This document shows positions 16,809 through 23,910 of a DNA stretch of 30,639 nucleotides, piece after piece (the stretch's first letter is position 1; each line of letters opens with the position of its first letter). The notes below the pieces were generated by a model. It searched no databases. It saw nothing but the letters and a program-made list of their open reading frames with translations, and was not told the origin of the DNA. This stretch comes from Bacteroidales bacterium UBA1192 (lineage in GTDB: Bacteria; Bacteroidota; Bacteroidia; Bacteroidales; Bacteroidaceae). The stretch is from contig DBYG01000012.1 of the NCBI GenBank assembly GCA_002310175.1, positions 1 to 30,639 on the forward strand, given 5' to 3'. A program made the position numbers and the translations under genes.

Positions 16809-16882
16809 TTACAAATGTAAAACATCTTTTTGTCTAATCAAAATTACAAATGTATAACACAATTGTGATGTTACAATTGTAA
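16809..16882. promoter_or_regulatory. Cluster of four palindromic candidate operators before the XRE gene
   Basis: Four related palindromes lie within 74 bp: TTACAAATGTAA (16809-16820), TTACAAATGTAT (16844-16855), CACAATTGTG (16858-16867) and the perfect TTACAATTGTAA (16871-16882). The first two overlap -7 elements of the XRE promoter. The pattern fits binding sites for a dimeric repressor, most simply the XRE protein itself. Binding has not been shown. Confidence 0.65.
16812..16842 (-). promoter_or_regulatory. Promoter of the XRE regulator gene
   Basis: On the minus strand TTTG (16839-16842) and TACATTTG (16812-16819) are separated by 19 nt. The -7 element lies inside the palindrome 16809-16820. 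A second TACATTTG (16847-16854), with ATTG at the -33 position, could be an alternative promoter inside the second palindrome. Confidence 0.7.
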
Positions 16883-17404
16883 AAATACACATGAATACAT
16901 AAGATGGATAACCATAAGCTCAACCACCCGTTCCAACCAGGAAACAACTAATGAAAACAGGTTTAGAAATCACAAGTAAAAATCTGATAAATAAGTTATT
17001 ATTTATAATATCGCAGTTTTCGCATCCCAAAATCACCCTTTTGCATAACAGTTTTGGCCATATTAATCCAACAGTTTAAATCAGACAAGTTATATACTCT
17101 GAAAAACAACAATTTAAAATAAATATATAACAATGTATAGCTGAGAAAACACCTTGCATTATGCATCTTGTTACAATTGTCAAACGCTATACATTTGGAT
17201 TATCATTCCAGCCATATAACTACTCTGAACAGACAATCCAATTGTACCATCTTTAAGAAATAGTACAATTGTAAAAGTTAATAATAATTAAATCCCATTT
17301 TTTGCTCCCATTCTTATGAGCACCTGAAATCCTAATCGCTGAGAATTCAATATTTCTCTCCCGTTCCTATTACGGTCCGGAAAAACGTATTTTCAGGAAA
17401 ATGG
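16883..17404. other. Gene-free A/T-rich region with further palindromes
   Basis: No convincing gene is present. A 42-codon frame (16951-17079, plus strand) is A/T-rich and resembles nothing I know. Three more sites of the operator family occur: TTACAATTGTCA (17171-17182), CAATTGTA (17239-17246) and TACAATTGTA (17264-17273). On the plus strand CTTG (17167-17170) and TACATTTG (17190-17197) with a 19-nt spacer form a possible promoter whose spacer holds the first of these sites; it would point toward 17.2-17.4 kb, where no coding frame is seen. A small RNA is possible but unproven. Confidence 0.5.
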
Positions 17405-17436
17405 AAAAAAGCCGGAAAACCATACGGAAATCCGGC
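17405..17436 (-). terminator. Intrinsic terminator after holA
   Basis: On the minus strand the stem GCCGGA/TCCGGC (17431-17436 with 17411-17416) is followed by six T (17405-17410). It lies 26 bp beyond the holA stop. Confidence 0.82.
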
Positions 17437-17462
17437 CTGTATATTTAATGATGTAGAAAAGA

Positions 17463-18515
17463 TCAGTGAAGAATGATATAAAGCAGTTCCTTCAGGAGTC
17501 CCTCACCCGTATTGGCGGTTGCGTCCACACCTTTTGACTTGGCGTCATACTTACGGATGGCGCTGATGATATTCATAGCTTGTGTGGCCGTATAGTTTTT
17601 CATACCGGTAACATAATCCCTGACTCCCCAGACGTTCCTTAGTCCCAGTTGGTCAGCTATACCGGCATCGGTCTTATCAGGAGAATAGAATGCCAGCATC
17701 AGATTGGCGAAGAACGGGAAAATAGCGGCTGTAACCAGCTGCATCGGGTACATTTTGGGATTGCTCTCATAGTATGCCGCTATACGGTTAGCCTTAAGCA
17801 CATCCTTGTTTACAAGTGCATCCTTGAACTCGAAAATATTGAAGTCCTTGCTGATTCCCACCCGCTCCTCAATGAATTCCGGAGTTATTTCAGTCTTCTC
17901 CTGAGGCATGGCTATCACAAGCTTGTTCATCTCTGAGTTCATCCTGCTCAAATCAGCCCCTACAGCCTCTGTGAGCATGGAAATACCCTTCGGTGTTATC
18001 GTCATGCCGTTCTCACTCATGAACTCCTCCACGAATGAAGGAATGGCATCCTCGCGTATCTTCCTGGATTCAAACAGCACCCCTGCACTCTCTATCTCGC
18101 CTGTCACTTTCTTACGGCGGTCCAGAGTGCCGTTCTTGTGGCAAAATACAAGCACTGTGCTCATCTGGGGCTTCTTCAGGTATGCGGAAAGGATATCGGA
18201 CGGTGATGCAGCCCCTGAACCTTCGGCATCTTTCTTCATCAGATTCTGTGCCTCCTTGACTATTATCACCTGTCTGTCTGCCCCCATCGGATATGCTCTG
18301 GCGCGTTGGATTACCTCGCTCATACTGGTCTCACTGCCATACAGCACCAGCTGGTTGAAATCCCGTGCCTCCTCCGGCAGGGCATTCTCCCTTATGTAAT
18401 CCGATAAGGAGTCAATGAAAAACGGTTCATCACCCATAAGATAATAAACCGGCTTGTAAATGCCCTTTTTAAGTTCAGCCAGAATCTGCCTATATGTTGT
18501 TCCCGATGTTGCCAT
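17463..18515 (-). CDS. holA: DNA polymerase III, delta subunit
   Basis: HolA is the clamp-loader subunit that opens the beta sliding clamp. The 350-residue length and the pattern fit the family: the N-terminal YYLMGDEPFFIDSLSDYI, the region around VLVFCHKNGTLDRRKK (strand before the sensor), the SRMNSEMNKLVIA helix, and the C-terminal collar domain with AAIFPFFANLML and the R-K-Y-D-x-K-SKG motif. The Walker A motif is absent, as is usual for delta. It diverges from the HsdR_N-like gene at 18571, with opposing promoters in the 55-bp gap. Confidence 0.92.
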   Translation of the reverse strand: MATSGTTYRQILAELKKGIYKPVYYLMGDEPFFIDSLSDYIRENALPEEARDFNQLVLYGSETSMSEVIQRARAYPMGADRQVIIVKEAQNLMKKDAEGSGAASPSDILSAYLKKPQMSTVLVFCHKNGTLDRRKKVTGEIESAGVLFESRKIREDAIPSFVEEFMSENGMTITPKGISMLTEAVGADLSRMNSEMNKLVIAMPQEKTEITPEFIEERVGISKDFNIFEFKDALVNKDVLKANRIAAYYESNPKMYPMQLVTAAIFPFFANLMLAFYSPDKTDAGIADQLGLRNVWGVRDYVTGMKNYTATQAMNIISAIRKYDAKSKGVDATANTGEGLLKELLYIILH

Positions 18516-18538
18516 TTCAATTCGTTTCTTTACCTTTG
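18508..18538 (+). promoter_or_regulatory. Promoter of the HsdR_N-like gene
   Basis: On the plus strand TACCTTTG (18531-18538) matches the -7 consensus. GTTG (18508-18511) stands 19 nt upstream as a three-of-four match to -33. The start codon at 18571 follows 32 nt after the -7 element. Confidence 0.6.
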
Positions 18539-18560
18539 CCTTGCAGTTAAGGTCTTATTG

Positions 18561-18568
18561 CAAAGATA
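18561..18568 (-). promoter_or_regulatory. holA promoter, -7 element
   Basis: On the minus strand TATCTTTG is a full match to the -7 consensus, 46 nt before the holA start. No TTTG is found at the expected -33 position. The element lies directly before the start codon of the divergent gene, so the two promoters cross. Confidence 0.5.
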
Positions 18569-18570
18569 TA

Positions 18571-19020
18571 ATGAATCAGTTGAAATTGCCTCCGTTTGAT
18601 GCCAAAATAAGCGGGCATGATGACAAAACTGTCATCTGGGACCCTGTTCGGAACAAGTGGGTACGTCTCACTCCGGAAGAGCATGTAAGACAGGCATTCG
18701 TATCATATCTTGTCCATTATAAAGGCTTTCCGCTCTCCCATATCGCCAATGAGCAGACTATTACCCTGAACGGCATGAGCCGCCGCTGTGATTCCGTCAT
18801 TTATGACCGTTGCGGAGCCCCACGCATCATAGTCGAATATAAGGCTCCTGAGGTGTCCGTCAGCCCCAAGGTCTTTCAGCAGATATCCTGTTACAACCTG
18901 GTCCTAAAGGTGGATTGGCTTATAGTCACCAACGGTCTCACCCATTATTGCATACGCATGGACTACAGCACCGGCAGTTACACCTTCCTCCAGGACATCC
19001 CCGCCTATGACTCACTCTGA
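18571..19020 (+). CDS. HsdR N-terminal-like nuclease-fold protein
   Basis: This 149-residue protein matches the type I restriction enzyme R N-terminal family (HSDR_N_2) that is common in Bacteroidetes. The PD-(D/E)xK-type pattern is visible: Asp74 in RRCDSVIYD and Glu89-x-Lys91 in IIVEYKAPE. The N-terminal PEEHVRQAFVSYL helix is also typical. There is no helicase, no HsdS and no HsdM nearby, so it is not a restriction system here; the role is unknown, probably nucleic-acid related. I chose ATG 18571 (MNQLKLPPFD); a longer in-frame start at 18460 would run through the promoter and into holA. Confidence 0.85.
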   Translation: MNQLKLPPFDAKISGHDDKTVIWDPVRNKWVRLTPEEHVRQAFVSYLVHYKGFPLSHIANEQTITLNGMSRRCDSVIYDRCGAPRIIVEYKAPEVSVSPKVFQQISCYNLVLKVDWLIVTNGLTHYCIRMDYSTGSYTFLQDIPAYDSL

Positions 19021-19044
19021 TGTCCTGCGCGTATCACCGGGGGA

Positions 19045-19869
19045 TTACTCTTCTGCGGCAGCTTTACGTGTACGCCTCTTGGGAGCGGCTTCCACCTGCT
19101 TGTGCTCCTCCTTCACGCCTGCAAGCTCCGGGTCGATAATAATACGGCCGCAATACTCGCAAACAATGATTTTCTTACGCATACGTATATCAAGCTGACG
19201 CTGAGGCGGAATCTTGTTGAAGCAGCCGCCGCATGACTCACGCTGAACATATACTATGCCCAGACCATTACGTGTATTGTTACGGATACGCTTGAATGAC
19301 TGCAGCAGACGCGGTTCGATAGACTGCTCCAGGTTCTTGCAGCGCTCACGCAGTTTCTCCTCTTCCTGGCGTGTCTCCTCAATGATCTCCTCAAGCTCGC
19401 TCTTCTTGATCTCCAGATCCTGCTGCTTCTCGGCAATCAGCTCCTGACTGCGGGCCTGCTCCTCATTCTTGGCGTTTATGGCAGCAGTATAATCACGGAT
19501 ATGCTTCTCTGCCAGCTCAATATTCAGAGTCTCGTACTCAATCTCCTTGTTCAGGGAATCAAACTCACGGTTGTTACGCACGTTGTTCTGCTGCTCCGTA
19601 AACTTGGCAATCAGGCCCTTGGACTTCTCCATAGCCACCTTGTTCTCAGCAATACCCTTGGAGAGCTGTGTCAGCTCCACCTGAATCTTTTCTATCCTTG
19701 TGCTCAGTCCAGCCAACTCATCCTCAAGGTCCTGGACCTCCAGCGGGAGCTCTCCGCGTAAAGTCTTGATCTTGTCAATCTCACTCAGCATCGTCTGAAG
19801 CTGATAAAGTGATGTCAGTTTCTCTTCCACCGACAGTTCAGCCGGATCTTTCTTTGTCTCTTTTGCCAT
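19045..19869 (-). CDS. Coiled-coil protein with C-terminal C4 zinc ribbon
   Basis: This 274-residue protein has a long coiled coil (about residues 15-180, rich in E, K, L and Q) followed by a zinc ribbon with CGGC and CEYCG pairs near residues 210-250, and a basic, alanine-rich tail. This is the CT398/DUF164-type layout, whose members are suspected to bind nucleic acid or act in flagellum- and RNA-related contexts; the function is not settled. The start is ATG 19869; a TTG six nt upstream is in frame but less likely. It follows the Nif3-like gene after 28 bp and probably shares its transcript, a pairing I believe is frequent in Bacteroidetes. Confidence 0.85.
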   Translation of the reverse strand: MAKETKKDPAELSVEEKLTSLYQLQTMLSEIDKIKTLRGELPLEVQDLEDELAGLSTRIEKIQVELTQLSKGIAENKVAMEKSKGLIAKFTEQQNNVRNNREFDSLNKEIEYETLNIELAEKHIRDYTAAINAKNEEQARSQELIAEKQQDLEIKKSELEEIIEETRQEEEKLRERCKNLEQSIEPRLLQSFKRIRNNTRNGLGIVYVQRESCGGCFNKIPPQRQLDIRMRKKIIVCEYCGRIIIDPELAGVKEEHKQVEAAPKRRTRKAAAEE

Positions 19870-19897
19870 AGTCAATAATATATGTTTGTCAAATCTT

Positions 19898-20680
19898 TCA
19901 TTCCGTAAAATAATGCACCGGATTTGTGTTAAGTCCGGTCATCAGTACCTTCAGGGAGGGATAATTGCCGCGAATGATATCCTTCAGCAACTCCACTGTA
20001 TACTGTTCGCTCTCATAATGACCGGTCTCCACCAACTTTATCACCCCATCAAATCCGAAGAAACGGTGATACCCTATCTCGCCTGTCATGAAAGCATCTG
20101 CACCTGCAGCCACAGCCTTCTCTATCAGGAAAGCGCCTGAACCTCCGCATAGAGCCATCCTCCTGACAGGACGTCCCAACTCACCGTTATGCCTGATGCA
20201 GGCCACACCGAACCTCTCCTTTATCAAAGCAAGCAACTCCTGTCCGGAAAGCGGTTGCGGGAATGTACCTATTATACCGGCACCGTTTCCGTCCGGATGT
20301 TCGTCAAGCGGCTTCACGTCCGTAATCCCGAGTATCCGGGCTATCCGCATATTCACCCCTTCGGCCACATTGTCCAGGTTCGTATGGCTGGCATATATCG
20401 TGATCCCAGCCTTTACGGCATCCATCACAATGCTGCCTATGCTGTCATCCGTAAGCCTTTTCAGCGGCCGGAACAGCAGCGGATGGTGTGACACAATCAG
20501 GTTGCATCCGTTACGCATGGCCTCATCCACAACCTGACGGGTCACGTCCAGACACAATAAAACCCCTGAAACTTCGGTCTCTGTAGTTCCAACCTGCAGG
20601 CCTGAATTATCATAATCATCCTGCAGTGGCAGAGGCGCGAATCTCTCAAGGGCATCAATCACCTCCCTGATTTTCATCAC
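19898..20680 (-). CDS. Nif3-like dinuclear metal-centre protein
   Basis: This 260-residue protein belongs to the Nif3/YbgI family, which forms hexameric rings with two metal ions per subunit. Metal-site residues are visible in VSHHPLLFR, ASHTNLDNV and the C-terminal ETGHYESEQ. The length is close to E. coli YbgI (about 247), so the insert domain found in longer homologues is missing. A GTP cyclohydrolase I type 2 annotation is often given to this family, but the activity is not established. Upstream, TATCTTTG marks the promoter. Confidence 0.9.
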   Translation of the reverse strand: MMKIREVIDALERFAPLPLQDDYDNSGLQVGTTETEVSGVLLCLDVTRQVVDEAMRNGCNLIVSHHPLLFRPLKRLTDDSIGSIVMDAVKAGITIYASHTNLDNVAEGVNMRIARILGITDVKPLDEHPDGNGAGIIGTFPQPLSGQELLALIKERFGVACIRHNGELGRPVRRMALCGGSGAFLIEKAVAAGADAFMTGEIGYHRFFGFDGVIKLVETGHYESEQYTVELLKDIIRGNYPSLKVLMTGLNTNPVHYFTE

Positions 20681-20699
20681 CTTTCCTTAAAGTGTGCTG

Positions 20700-20707
20700 C
20701 AAAGATA
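20700..20707 (-). promoter_or_regulatory. -7 element of the Nif3-like/zinc-ribbon operon
   Basis: On the minus strand TATCTTTG followed by C is a full match to the -7 consensus, 19 nt before the Nif3 start codon. The place of the -33 element is occupied by the A/T-rich heptamer array, without a TTTG. Confidence 0.6.
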
Positions 20708-20716
20708 CACAATTTA

Positions 20717-20754
20717 ATTGAGAATTGAGAATTGAGATTTGAGAATTGAGAATT
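20717..20754. repeat. Heptamer array, left arm (unit ATTGAGA)
   Basis: Five tandem 7-bp units ATTGAGA (one reads TTTGAGA) plus ATT. The array is the reverse complement of the one at 20799-20875. Together they could pair into a long A/T-rich stem around the terminator at 20773-20802. Confidence 0.8.
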
Positions 20755-20772
20755 AATACGCAGAACCTGCGT

Positions 20773-20802
20773 AAAAAAATTGCCACGCACCGCATGGCAA
20801 TT
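20773..20802 (-). terminator. Intrinsic terminator after pncB
   Basis: On the minus strand the 8-bp stem AATTGCCA/TGGCAATT (20795-20802 with 20778-20785), 9-nt loop, runs into seven T (20773-20779). It lies 72 bp beyond the pncB stop, inside the heptamer arrays. A second small hairpin ACGCAG-AAC-CTGCGT (20758-20772) follows it. Confidence 0.75.
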
Positions 20803-20875
20803 CTCAATTCTCAATTCTCAATTCTCAAATCTCAAATCTCAATTCTCAATTCTCAATTTTCAATTCTCAATTTTT
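20799..20875. repeat. Heptamer array, right arm (unit AATTCTC)
   Basis: About eleven 7-bp units: four AATTCTC, two AAATCTC, two AATTCTC, then AATTTTC, AATTCTC and a last AATTTTT that runs into the pncB stop codon. It is the inverted counterpart of the array at 20717-20754. The units vary only at two positions. Confidence 0.82.
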
Positions 20876-22073
20876 AAATCAAGCCCAATATCACCTTGTA
20901 GGAGTGGACCTCATCCGGATCGCCCAGCTCCTTGCCCGGAGTGTCGGACAGCTTCACGCAGCGATATACGTGCTGGCGGGGGTTCACCTGGAAAGTCTTG
21001 AGCTTCATTACAATATTCAGCGGCTTCACCGTACCCACATCATTCGTCAGGTTGGTTCCTATACCGAATGACACCTTTATCCTGCCCTCAAAGTACTTCT
21101 GGATGGCCAGAGCGCGGTCAAAGTCAAGAGCATCGCTGAACACTATTGACTTTGTCATCGGGTCAATATGATATGACTCGTATTTGGCAATGATCTTGTC
21201 ACCGAACTCGAACGGATCACCGCTGTCATGACGTACACCGTCGTAAAGCTTGGCCATATCGAGCGAGAAGTTACGCAGGAACACGCGGGTTGTAAAGCAG
21301 TCCGGCAGCATCGTACCCATGGCACCGCCGTAGATCTCGGCCCAGTGGCGCATCACATAGTAGTTAGCTTCCTTTGGACCCATGAATGCGGCTGTGGCCA
21401 TCATCAGCTCATGCGCCATAGTGCCTATAGGCTTCAGGTCCGGACGTATGGACTGGTATTTCATGGCAAAATACACTGTGGATGACCCTATGAAATACTT
21501 GCAGTTACGTGCCAGATACTCCGTCACATGATCCTCCACCTCATGTGAATAACGGCGCCTCATACCGAAATTGGCAAACTTCAGCTTGTTCTCGTTGGAG
21601 ATGGCCACCTTCTTCTCAAGCTGGCGGTCTATGTACTCCCAGTCCGGCTCCGTCTTCTCGTAAGTCTTGTAATAGACCTCGGACACAGTGCTCAGGATAG
21701 GTATCTCGTAAAGAGTCACCTTATAGATAAGGTCAGTGGCCTCAATATGCAGATGACCCTCCTCATCCAGTGAAATACGGATAATGTCAGGATTGAACCT
21801 GAACCCCATCAGCCACTCAAAATAGCACTGCGGAATGAAATAAATATTCTCATGGCACCAATTGAACTCCTCCTCCGTCAGAGCCAGTCCGGACAGTTTC
21901 CTGAATTCCTTCTTCAGCAGCTCCACAAACTCCTGTGTAAACTTCTGTCCGTTGCGGTCAGTAAAACTGAACGTACCCACGCCCTCCGGAGTAGTACGCT
22001 GGTAATAGTATGACATGGAGAACTTGTAGAGGTCGTTCTCAAGCATACTCTTTATTGGTGCCTCGGTTTTCAT
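20874..22073 (-). CDS. pncB: Nicotinate phosphoribosyltransferase
   Basis: PncB converts nicotinate and PRPP to nicotinate mononucleotide in NAD salvage. The 399-residue protein has the family features: LYKFSMSYYY at the N-terminus, the GTFSFTDRNG segment, FANFGMRRRYS, SSTVYFAMKY, PIGTMAHELMMA with the conserved His, VRHDSGDPFEFGDK and FGIGTNLTNDVG. The start (MKTEAPIKSML) lies 7 bp after the pncA stop, so the two salvage enzymes are co-transcribed. Confidence 0.96.
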   Translation of the reverse strand: MKTEAPIKSMLENDLYKFSMSYYYQRTTPEGVGTFSFTDRNGQKFTQEFVELLKKEFRKLSGLALTEEEFNWCHENIYFIPQCYFEWLMGFRFNPDIIRISLDEEGHLHIEATDLIYKVTLYEIPILSTVSEVYYKTYEKTEPDWEYIDRQLEKKVAISNENKLKFANFGMRRRYSHEVEDHVTEYLARNCKYFIGSSTVYFAMKYQSIRPDLKPIGTMAHELMMATAAFMGPKEANYYVMRHWAEIYGGAMGTMLPDCFTTRVFLRNFSLDMAKLYDGVRHDSGDPFEFGDKIIAKYESYHIDPMTKSIVFSDALDFDRALAIQKYFEGRIKVSFGIGTNLTNDVGTVKPLNIVMKLKTFQVNPRQHVYRCVKLSDTPGKELGDPDEVHSYKVILGLI

Positions 22074-22080
22074 AACATTT

Positions 22081-22719
22081 TTATTTATAAATCTTTATCT
22101 TGTTTTCGTTCATGTAGGTGACCAGCGGCTCGTTACTCTCAATAGATGCCACACCCTCCAGATAAACGGAAAGCTCAAAACCCACCTCCTTGCTCAGACG
22201 TACCAGATTCTTGAGAGTCTCCAGCACGCAGTACTCGGCAGCAATGCCGCATACCACCACCTTGTCACCCTTTACAAACAGGTCCTGGTCTTTACCCTTG
22301 GTGTTCTCAAACTGACCGTACTCCTCCTTGTCCTGAGCCTGGCCCTTGGGAAGGAACCTCACGTTGTCTATATTCAGATTATCCAGTATGCCGTCCGGTA
22401 AGGCAGCTCCCACGGTGTAACGCACGCAGTGCTGCGGCCATATACCGCCGTTTGCCTTGAATGAGCAGTGGTTCCATGGATGCCAGTCAAGTGTAAAATA
22501 TACCCTGTCAAATGCAGTGAGTTTGCTCTTGATGGGATCCACGACTCGTGTGCCGTCGGTAGCGGGAAGATTTCCGTCAATGAAATCCTTCTGCAGGTCC
22601 ACCACCACCATAATGTTTGCCGGTTCTCTGTCTGTCATAGCTTTCTGTGTCTTGTTTCCTGAGCATGCCAACATTGCTGACAATGAGACAGCTGCAGCAA
22701 AAATCTTAAATGCTTTCAT
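22081..22719 (-). CDS. pncA: Nicotinamidase with a lipoprotein-type signal peptide
   Basis: The 212-residue protein hydrolyses nicotinamide to nicotinate. Residues of the family are all present: Asp41 in VVVDLQKDF, the metal site DWHPWNH (Asp78, His80, His84), WPQHCV, a Lys in LPKGQ, and the nucleophile Cys in GIAAEYCVL. Before the enzyme domain is a signal (MKAFKIFAAAVSLSAMLAC, Cys19), which points to export and lipidation; the usual enzyme is cytoplasmic. The lipobox M-L-A-C is not ideal. An internal ATG at 22638 (MTDREPAN) would give a cytoplasmic form, but the promoter at 22752-22782 favours the long start. It is directly followed by pncB. Confidence 0.9.
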   Translation of the reverse strand: MKAFKIFAAAVSLSAMLACSGNKTQKAMTDREPANIMVVVDLQKDFIDGNLPATDGTRVVDPIKSKLTAFDRVYFTLDWHPWNHCSFKANGGIWPQHCVRYTVGAALPDGILDNLNIDNVRFLPKGQAQDKEEYGQFENTKGKDQDLFVKGDKVVVCGIAAEYCVLETLKNLVRLSKEVGFELSVYLEGVASIESNEPLVTYMNENKIKIYK

Positions 22720-22751
22720 CTCAATAATTGATAAACTGTTCTTTCAGACAG

Positions 22752-22782
22752 CAAAATTAATGCTTTTAAGAGTAAAAACAAA
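22752..22782 (-). promoter_or_regulatory. Promoter of pncA-pncB
   Basis: On the minus strand TTTG (22779-22782) and TAATTTTG (22752-22759) are separated by 19 nt, a full consensus match. The pncA start codon follows 32 nt after the -7 element. Confidence 0.72.
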
Positions 22783-22793
22783 CTTGTTTGTTT
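22776..22793. promoter_or_regulatory. 18-bp inverted repeat between the divergent -33 elements
   Basis: AAACAAAC-TT-GTTTGTTT is a perfect 8-bp inverted repeat with a 2-bp centre. It contains the -33 TTTG of both divergent promoters (22779-22782 minus, 22787-22790 plus). It may be an operator, or simply the result of two -33 elements placed back to back. Confidence 0.5.
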
Positions 22794-22818
22794 ATCAACT
22801 CACATTTGCGTACCTTTG
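22787..22818 (+). promoter_or_regulatory. Promoter of the FemAB-like/dcp/transporter operon
   Basis: On the plus strand TTTG (22787-22790) and TACCTTTG (22811-22818) are separated by 20 nt, a full consensus match. The first start codon is at 22845. Confidence 0.72.
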
Positions 22819-22844
22819 GCATCACATTTATACAACCCTGACAG

Positions 22845-23900
22845 ATGCGGTGTGCAGTCAGACAGCAGACAGATATTGATTCCGTCAAATGGAATGAGTT
22901 TGTCCTTGCCAACTCAATGGGATGGGCCCATTTCCTGTATGAAGTCATAGCCATAGACAGGTATGCCTCATACCTGAATCTGTCATTTGCCATTGTTGAT
23001 CAGGATAACAATGATGATATACTGTTCATCATGCAGCTTCACCGTACCTCAAAATACGGATTCCTTTCAAAAACAGGTCTGCCTTTCTTTAGGGAGAAAC
23101 TTAAAAGCCGATGGGGATATGTCATCAAGGACGGACTGGTCAAGAAGCACCGGAGAATGGTCAAGGAGTGCTTTGAGGAATATATTGACCATTATTTAGC
23201 CAGTAATCCCATAAAGCTGTTCAGTGCAGAACTGGCTCCCGTCACACAGGACCGTCTTAATCATAGGGATGGTATTAATCCGCTGATTTTCTTTAATTTC
23301 ACGCCAAAAATCAGATACACATGGGTGGTTGACCTGTCCAAGCCCGATGACCGTATGCTGGCAGACTGTGAGGAGACCACCCGACAGGCGGTACGAAAGT
23401 TGGAGGCATCCGGCCGTTATGAAATAATTGAAGCTGAATCCACCCGGGAGGACTGCCGGACTTATATTGACCTGCATAAGGAGACTTACACCCGTACAGG
23501 TGCCGCAAAAGACATAATAGCCGATGAATATCACCACAATATATTCTTTAACCTCATACCCAAAGGCATCTGCCGGGTCTTTTTCCTGAAGGAAAAGGAG
23601 ACCGCTCAGGTTGTAGCAACGGTAGCTGTCCTGATATATGGCAAAACCGCCTACTATTGGTGGGGAGATTCCAGAAACGAGAAAGAGATTGGAATAAATA
23701 AGTATCTGCTTTTCAAGGTGATATGCCTGATTCGTGAAAGCTTCGGCCATACAGGATACTTTGAGACAGGAGGAGCCTATCCTTACCTTCGCAGAGGCAA
23801 GTACAAAGGCTTGAATGACTTCAAGAAATGCTTCGGAACTTTCCTTATGCCCATATACTGTGGTGATTATGTAAAGATTAAACCAGCCAAGAAACAGTAA
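22845..23900 (+). CDS. FemAB/GNAT-like acyltransferase
   Basis: This 351-residue protein has the double-GNAT look of FemAB-like and Acetyltransf_6 proteins: the N-terminal VKWNEFVLAN with W-AHFLYE, a central long segment with CEETTRQAVRKLEASG, and the C-terminal AYYWWGDSRNEKEIGINKYLLFKVI, GYFETGGAYPYL and LNDFKKCFG, where the conserved GG and KKxFG elements are typical. No signal peptide or membrane segment is visible, so it is cytoplasmic. Relatives move amino acids or acyl groups onto lipid II, peptides or sugars, but the substrate here cannot be told. The start ATG 22845 follows 26 nt after the -7 element. It is 10 bp before the M3 peptidase gene. Confidence 0.78.
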   Translation: MRCAVRQQTDIDSVKWNEFVLANSMGWAHFLYEVIAIDRYASYLNLSFAIVDQDNNDDILFIMQLHRTSKYGFLSKTGLPFFREKLKSRWGYVIKDGLVKKHRRMVKECFEEYIDHYLASNPIKLFSAELAPVTQDRLNHRDGINPLIFFNFTPKIRYTWVVDLSKPDDRMLADCEETTRQAVRKLEASGRYEIIEAESTREDCRTYIDLHKETYTRTGAAKDIIADEYHHNIFFNLIPKGICRVFFLKEKETAQVVATVAVLIYGKTAYYWWGDSRNEKEIGINKYLLFKVICLIRESFGHTGYFETGGAYPYLRRGKYKGLNDFKKCFGTFLMPIYCGDYVKIKPAKKQ

Positions 23901-23910
23901 TAACAGATAA

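Noticed and set aside
16951..17079. 42-codon plus-strand frame in the gene-free region
   Set aside because: A/T-rich composition, no promoter directly upstream and no recognised similarity; chance is likely.
18571..19020. Type I restriction system
   Set aside because: Only the short HsdR_N-like domain is present; helicase, specificity and methylase genes are absent.
20717..20875. Possible CRISPR array
   Set aside because: The units are 7 bp and directly adjacent without spacers, and no cas genes are near.
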